From NCBI RefSeq assembly GCF_018143015.1, contig NC_054740.1, positions 40,937,180 to 41,001,179 of the forward strand: a stretch of 64,000 nt of DNA. The letters run 5' to 3'. The notes under the pieces were generated by a model. The model had not been told where the DNA came from, ran no database searches, and saw only the letters and a list, made by a program, of their open reading frames with translations. The DNA comes from Lytechinus variegatus (taxonomy: Eukaryota; Echinodermata; Echinoidea; Temnopleuroida; Toxopneustidae). This document shows, in pieces, positions 56,872 through 64,000 of the stretch (within the stretch, counting starts at the first letter, position 1; the number at the start of each line of letters is the position of its first letter). The position numbers and the translations under genes were made by a program.

Positions 56872-58721
56872 CGATATTGTAGATTAATAAAATGCAATCA
56901 AAATCTACACCACCATAATTATCAGACTAAACCATAAGAAGAAAATTTAATTATTTTCAAAGCTGAAAATCAGTATTTTGGTGAAGAAATAATTATTCCC
57001 AAAGAAACACCATAGGAAAGCACATAAACTAAGACTTCAGAAATCAGTATTTTGCATGAAACATCCAACCTCTATATCAAGAACAGGAACAGTAAGGTAC
57101 AGTAGGTAAAGTCCAACTCTCTATGCTACATACCATGCAAAAATGTACACATTTAAACTAGATACTGTTTTCTTTTCTTACTGATATATACATGTACAAA
57201 TAGAAATCAAATGCATGACATTATTAAAATCTGAAAAATGAGAAATTAATAAAAATTTGAATTCTAAATTGATCATTCTAAAATCTCAGTTGACAGTTCT
57301 AAGCTTACAATACAAACATGAAAGACATTGAAGGAAATATCAACATGCATTACATTCTTCAATGATTTGCTGATTATTAATACTTTTCACTGATGTAAAA
57401 AGAAATTACAATTTTTTAGCTACTGTTTTATTGTACTGTTGACCTTAATCAAATCATCTTGTGATCCCTCAAAAAATTACTCATTAATACTTTCATATTA
57501 GTAGTACTCTTTGTGACTTTGGTTTCAATTTGAATAAAGGACTTTGTGAATACATAAAAGTGAAAACTACTTTAATTTTCACATTTACAAAATTTAGTAT
57601 TATCATAATTATATTAATGAAAGCTGATACCCCTAAGAACATTTCTTTTATTGAAGGTATAATAAACAAGTCAAAATGAAAAAGAAAATCAGTCTGCTAA
57701 TCTGAATTTATGGTATCATTTTTCACTTGGGAACATCATACCATAAGATATGCATAAACCCATGTCTTCTATCACAATGAAAAAACAATAATTGATGTTT
57801 GATCTACAATAAAAAAAAAAAAAATCTGCAGGTGATTGTTGCTATATCTGGTAAGCCTCTGACAAGCTTGCAGGATTAAAACGAGGAAAAAATGCTTTCT
57901 TAAAGTGCCAAACAAGAAAAAAAAATTTAATTTTTTTTTAGAGTCCTATACTTAACCTAAACAGAAATAACTGCGGTGAAGAAATTGTATCATAAATTTA
58001 GTTGATATCTGCTATTATTTTGTAAGAAAAGTTCAGCTTTTGCAAAGACATCTATTTTTTCATAAAGCTTCTAAGCAATACCAATCAATGTAAAAAAATA
58101 AAACCAAACAGGACTCTGTATCAAAATTTCAAAGGCCAGTCTAAATCAATGTGCCACGAGTATTTTGTTCAAAACCTTGATGGGGAATTCTGTACATCAG
58201 AACCTTTCTCTAATGCGAACATAATGGCCATTGCTACATAAAATAAAAGCAATTCCATGTACATAATTTCTGCATAAAACTCTTACAGGTGTATGGCAGA
58301 CATGACATATTTGTAAGCATTGAAATTGTGTTTATGTAGCTGTAAACAGAAATATCTAACATCTAATTTGACCCAAACTTTGAAATCATTTCTCCTCACC
58401 CCCCCCCAAAAGCAAAGAAAATTTGATAAAATAATTCTACATTCTGACATCCATAAAAACACTCACATATGGGGTAATTATTGTAAAATCTTTAATGAAA
58501 TATAAAAAAGGTGATTATGAATTAAAGTTATGTATTAAAACAAGTAAAAGTCACTATTCATAGGATTTGATTGGCCTAAATGCCCCTGTCACGGCCATGG
58601 TGATTTTTCTTCTCCCAATTTGTGCAGTAATATACAAACGTGCCCTTTTAAAAAGTGTCGTCCTAAAAATATTGAAATTTAAGGCACGTATATGTACATG
58701 TATCCTCATGTGAAAACTGGG

Positions 58722-58988
58722 CCCTGGCTTGCAAAGATTTACGATCGCTCCGATCAACAACAGCTATGGAAACCAAACAACGCTAATTTATGAAATACAT
58801 GTTTGTTCAATGTTTTCTGGTTATGGTGTATACTCATACATTCTTTGTTGTCTTGGCAATTCAGCGCATTGCTCCCTCTTCGATTACAACAGTCATTGTG
58901 CAAATTTTTGGAGAAAAAGTTATGACAATGATGGATTTCCATATAGTTGAGGTTGATCAGATCAATCGTAACTCTTTGTAAGACGGGA
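58722..58988. repeat. inverted-repeat element
   Basis: CCCTGGCTTGCAAAGATTTACGATC at the left is mirrored by GATCAATCGTAACTCTTTGT, then AAGACGGG at the right. Confidence 0.6.
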
Positions 58989-61082
58989 CACTGGTTTCAT
59001 CTTATAAAACAACTAAAAAAAGAAAGATTGGGCTTAAAACCCTGCATAGAATACAAATACGAAAGACCTACAGAAAGTGAGGAAGTACAGCCAATAATTG
59101 TGGAGGACATATTGTTTTGAGGTGATTTTACAAAAGGATTACCGCTTTTTTAAACGTCATTCGCGGAAGTTTTCCAGCAATCTAAAGATACAGGATGCTA
59201 GCTTACAATTGCCACCATCCATTGGAAATATGTCAGGCATGGCATTCAAGCCATCAATCACCCACATTTTCTGGAATAAGTGTACATCGACCCATCAAGG
59301 AATACAGTAATTATAGTCACTATAAATAAAATTGGTTAAAATACATCTTGGAATATACAATTGCTACAAAAAAAATGACGTTATTTCTGAAGCAAACCCA
59401 TTGACAAACCAATTATTAAATGTGATAGCCTGCCACATTAGCAACTGCTCACAGTCATAAAAATTACATAGTTTTCCCTTCATATTTCATCTTTCTATAT
59501 TTGTATGCACTCTGCATCTTCCTATGTTATTACCATGATTGGACATATATAATTTCTATTTGACTTTTGTATTGCATATTAATATTATCACTAGTGTTTG
59601 TTCAATTGTTTGTTCTAAAAATGTGAAACCCCAAAATAAGAGAGAGAAAAAAAAGAAGCCCAACCCCAACATTTAATTTGTTTGTTTATTATACACCAGT
59701 GCATAGATGAATTTCACAAAAGAAAACTAAGGTAGTTTCTAGTTAACATAATTATTTCAGTCTCGGATTGGCAATGGTATATGTTCAATTGGCATTGCTT
59801 CATTGAATATCTCTACCAATTCAGCTATTTGAACATAAAAACTTGATTAATGATGCACCTAAAAAATTGATGTCAAGTGCTACATGTAGAATAATACTTC
59901 AAATGCAAAGGACATTTGGAGAATCAAAAAAGCTTGAAAGTGAAAAAAATCTGACTTTATCATCTTCAAAGAATGGACATTTTTTTTAGTTTCAGTCTCT
60001 TGGTAATCAATTAAGTGAACTCCTATTAGAGTTCCATCATTTCATTCCCCACAAATGAAATTATTACAAGTCAAAGTGAAGATTGTCACATTCATTATAC
60101 TGTTGTGTCATGTATAAATATATTTTTATTTGTTATTTTTTGCTCTTTTAGATTAAACCCTTCTGGCGACATGGCCATAGCAGAAAGAAAAAAATAATAT
60201 AGAATAGTTTTTAAATTTTCAAACAAATCAAAACAGTTTTGAATACCAGGGGATAGAACTTGATTTTCTATCATTAAAAAAGAATCATATGATTTTACCG
60301 TACATGTATCTGAAAACAGTTCTGAGGCTCAAATAGAGAGTAATGATGCCAACTTAAATTCATTTCAGATTTTTTCAAAACTGATTAAAATGCATCACTT
60401 GCATGCAATTTCAAGTGTGTCTGCAATGATGGGTTAACAGATAATGATGGGTCATTCCATTAGCTGGATACAAATTCTACCAATGTGGTATTCACACACT
60501 TACAGTGGAAACCTGGGTAATCTATGGGCTCCAACTTATATAGGCACCATGTCTAAATCTATTTAAATGATTAAGGGTGTCTCCCTCTCTGATCAGAGTT
60601 GTCTGTTACCGTAGCAATGATTGAGAATGTGATTGTACACAGTGCAAGTTTTTCTCACACAGCCTATTTAATTCTGACGATTCTAGTAGTACTGGGAACT
60701 AGCATATACAATACACCGGGTGAACACCCTGGTCTGTTAATAATGAATAGTGTACTGGATTTAACGTGCATAGGCTGTGAATCTCCCATACACGGGACCA
60801 ACATTAGTGTCCTTTCTGATTGACAGAGTGTTTTCAAACTGCGTTCACACCTGCACTGAATACAGCAGTGATGCAAACACACGTGCATCACTTTTTGTAT
60901 GAACCCAAACACTTTTGAGATCATACGATCTTATTTGAAACAAATGCTCTTGCTGAGCTAAATCCTCACAAAATTTGGTCAGAAATTCACATATTAATCA
61001 TACTTGCTTATATAAACTTGTTTCATCAGAAATGCTCCAGATTAAAAGCGACATGATTATCTCGGCCTCAGCAGAGCAGCTG

Positions 61083-61212
61083 TATCTGCATTTCAAGGAA
61101 TAAATTCCTGCCAGGTACCCATTTACCTCACCTGGGTTGAGTGCAGCAGAATTTGAATACATATCTTTGCTGAAAGAAATAACACCATGGCTGGGATTCA
61201 AACTCATGACGA
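61083..61212 (-). repeat. SINE remnant
   Basis: On the minus strand: GTTTGAATCCCAGCCATGG (B box), CAGCAAAGATATGTATTC, AACCCAGGTGAGGTAAATGG, GTACCTGGCAGG. The tRNA-like 5' end is missing. Confidence 0.65.
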
Positions 61213-62371
61213 TATCATCTCATCGTCCATTAACATTGTCATGAAACTGACCATCAGGGCCCAGTAACCCTAAGGTAGGTGATTAATCGTCGATTTGAAA
61301 GAACGATTCTGATTGGTTCCTAGTCAGTTCAATGAGCAAAATGCGCATGCAACGATGATCTTGATAGGCCATTTCATTTAGCGATAATTCACTAACCTTT
61401 TTGTTACCAGGCCAAGGTGTGATTTCGATATCATCACCATGCAGTAATCAAAGACAATCATTTGTCACATGGAAAATAGATATTTTATGTAAAAATATGC
61501 ATAAATATGTTCCTCTAGCAGAATGAATATATAAATTTATAAATATATTCCAGAATAACTCTTCTCTATTTTCATAATTTAGGTAAAATACTCTCTTTTT
61601 CTAGATTTAATTAAATTTGCCCTTTAGCAAAATAGCATCCCAATTTTGGCAACAAGGATAGTATTGCATGACAATAACAGGCATACCATAAAGTCTGCTC
61701 TCTACCCAACAAAATGCACCATTTTTTTTTTTAATGCCATACTATATGCATAGCAATGATTTGCATTTTCTTATTTTAGAAAAAACTCATTTAAAAGTTA
61801 AATCTGCATATCTTGAAGTTGCCATATTTGACTCATGTTATGTCACTTTTTCATAAGTCAACATTTTTTGCTTGCAATCTCACTACATTCAATATCTGCA
61901 AAGGAATGCAAGTTATGAATATATTCATATTTGAATGATTCCCCCCCCCCCTTTTTTTTGGCTGACCATTCAAAAAGGTATGCAAGATCACACACTTGTA
62001 ACTTTATCAAGGTGTAACATGTACCACAAGGCATCACAGGTCCTCTGTACATAAATACATACATGATGCAGTACATCTAAATATGTACTTTAATAAAAAA
62101 GTGGTAAAGCAGGGGCCACAGAATTGGGGGGGGGGGGTGGGTAAATTTGAGGCCCCAACTTTTTCAGTAAACGTGTCCAAAACACGAAACGAAAAGGAAC
62201 ATGCACGTTCAGCCCCCCTCAACTTTCAAAGTCATTGCGCGGCCCCTGGATAATACTAGCCCAACATAAAAAGCAGTTGGCAATGTGAACTGACCCTCTA
62301 GAGACCATGCTTCCATTGCTACTCCAAACCTTGCAGAAAGACACCGTCTTGAAAATTTTTTCATAAAAATG

Positions 62372-63310
62372 GTCTTCCAGCTTGGAACGTCATGTGCTAC
62401 ACTATAACAACAGTAGCAGTCAGTTCAACAGTCATTACCACTTTAAGAGGCCTCTTGCTTGGAACATCATTAACTATCTCATATACGAAATAGCACTAAG
62501 TCCAATTAAGAATAATAGGCATTTACCTAGCTACCTAGAAATGAGCTATTCTGACATGCACTATTATTATTACCCCGGCTTTCTTTTGAACAGCTACGTC
62601 CAGCACTCGGTGCATTCAAGGAATTCATCCTGCCGGGTACCCACTCACCTCACACTCACCTGGGTGGAGTGCCGCACAATGTGAGTAAATTTCTTGCTGA
62701 AAGAATTCTGGGCCATGGGTGGGCCTCAAACCCACAGCCCTCCAATCACAACCAATTTAAAATGGCTGCTTGTTAGGAAATTGACCAATCATGAACTGTC
62801 CAATCAAAAGAATTATTGTACAGACCCAAAGTCTTGCATTTGTAATTCAACATAAATGCGACATCTCATGTTGATATCATGAACCACTTAATCTTAGAAA
62901 TAGTAGTAAGAAGTGAGAACCAAAAACATTTCCTAACAATATAATTCTGACTTTGGCTCTCATCGTGGCCATATATCATAAACAGAGTACTTAACCATTT
63001 TCAGCTCAACTTTATTCACAACGAAATGGCAACCTGCTTGGGACATCATGAACTAAAGCAGCACACAAAAAGTGGTTAGTTAATGGCAAATATTTCCTTA
63101 AAAAGTCATCTGAATATTTGGCTCTCATCTCGGACAAGTATCATGAACGGACTACCTCGTCACAGTCATATAATTCCAAATGTCCTTTTCAGGCCAACTT
63201 ATTTTAAAATCATGAGAGGTCTCTCAATTTGGACACCATGAACAACCTCATTTCGAAAATGGCACGAAGTCCAACTCACTGCTTGCCTGGCACAGCGCCA
63301 CAGGCAATTT
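62372..63310. repeat. degenerate tandem repeat of about 85 bp, split by a SINE
   Basis: The phrase (T)TGG(A/G)ACATCATGAAC and nearby TCATTTCGAAATGGCACGAAGTCC recur in worn form near 62377, 62458, 62779, 62872, 62959, 63036, 63124 and 63221, steps of 77-97 bp apart outside the insertion. A SINE (62561-62745) interrupts it. No reading frame is kept across units. Confidence 0.6.
62561..62745 (-). repeat. SINE remnant inside the ~85 bp tandem repeat
   Basis: ATTATTATTACC tail on the plus side, CCGGGTACCCACTCACCTCA and CACCTGGGTGGAGTGCCGCA body, TTTCTTGCTGAAAGAATTC, and a worn B box GGGCCTCAAACCCAC. Confidence 0.65.
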
Positions 63311-64000
63311 CATTGAGCTCCCATGAAAAATGTATGCTTCAACAACATATGTGCACCATCTCCACTCTGGAGATCACTCAACACTGCCCCTAATCCGGAA
63401 TGGCAGTCTGCACATAAATCAGTCATACGTTTTTACAGCTCTCCTTGAGCGAGACGAACATACTAGAAATCAGTCCCAGCGAATGAACATGATTCCATGC
63501 AGATACAGATCATTCTGCTATTTCTGCATTTAAGTAAATGAATATCATCATCATACAACACTCAGTATCGTCAAAACAATAAAATAATTGACAAAATTCA
63601 AAATTGTGAACTCCTAATTCTGAAAGCCTGGTCACATTTTTCCTTATACTCTGCTACCTCAGAATTAATGTCATTAGTACCGGTAAACAGCATGCTTGCA
63701 TATCTGCTTCATGTTCATACCATGAATCAAAGAAGTTCTTTATCTTTCATTTATCAAGTTCATATCAAAACTTTAAGACAGCTTTACTAAAAATATATTA
63801 TGATTTTAAATATTTTACTAAAATATTTTTTTAGAAAGAATACATAGCAAGAACTTTATCAAAGTAAGTTCTCACATAAAATTGGCAGAATACAGTGTAT
63901 ATGTCTATAATTTTCTATATTTAAATTTACATGTACATATTATTATAAGCTCTTTTAAGATCACTATACATGTACTATATTATATTTTACTGGTTTACAA
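63311..64000. other. AT-rich end of window, no feature recognised
   Basis: No exon, repeat pair or signal stands out on either strand in this last stretch. Confidence 0.4.

Larger units (their letters stand above)
54800..62370. other. gene-free AT-rich region
   Basis: No frame longer than about 100 codons and no domain-like peptide on either strand. Small fold-back elements (55992-56215, 56707-56871, 58722-58988) and a SINE remnant near 61083-61212 are present. It could be intergenic, or intron or long 3' UTR of a gene beyond the window; the sequence does not decide. Confidence 0.45.

Noticed and set aside
58554..59310. Overlapping 60-70-codon frames on both strands
   Set aside because: They fall within or beside an inverted-repeat element, overlap in several frames and show no codon or domain signal.

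Overview
The window is animal nuclear DNA: genes broken into short exons with GT/AG introns, long AT-rich introns and intergenic DNA, tRNA-derived SINEs, fragments of the 3' end of non-LTR retrotransposons, and many fold-back (inverted-repeat) elements with TTAA at their edges. Gene content and repeat style fit an echinoderm, most likely a sea urchin. That is an inference from family resemblance, not from a database match.

Layout. (1) 1226-8180, plus strand: the 3' seven exons of an SH3D19-like gene encoding five consecutive C-terminal SH3 domains; its 5' part lies before the window. (2) 8181-20850: probable 3' UTR, then gene-free DNA rich in inverted repeats, including a near-perfect ~220 bp palindrome. 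(3) 20937-37833, plus strand: a complete PLK4 gene (polo-like kinase 4, master regulator of centriole duplication). It has 17 coding exons that join in frame to a predicted 1,049-residue protein, with kinase domain, DSG phosphodegron, polo boxes 1-2 and polo box 3. (4) 41869-46.7 kb, minus strand: a glutamine-synthetase-fold (lengsin-like) gene with an uninterrupted coding exon and probable non-coding 5' exons; several catalytic and metal-binding residues are replaced. (5) 49867-53787, minus strand: a two-exon gene for a 540-residue protein that I do not recognise. (6) 53.8-64.0 kb: no convincing coding sequence; fold-back elements, SINE remnants and a degenerate ~85 bp tandem repeat.

The genes do not form an evident functional unit. 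SH3D19 (endocytic/cytoskeletal adaptor), PLK4 (centrosome) and a pseudo-glutamine synthetase look like ordinary neighbours.

The most unusual feature is a recurring pattern of local tandem duplications that carry an exon edge plus its adjoining intron. Decayed copies lie beside four exons in the two plus-strand genes: the third SH3 domain, two PLK4 kinase exons, and the PLK4 polo-box-1 exon, which has three obvious upstream copies. A second pattern is a dispersed element whose copies lie 13-31 bp from three PLK4 splice sites. I found no sign of a CRISPR, operon or prokaryotic-type system.
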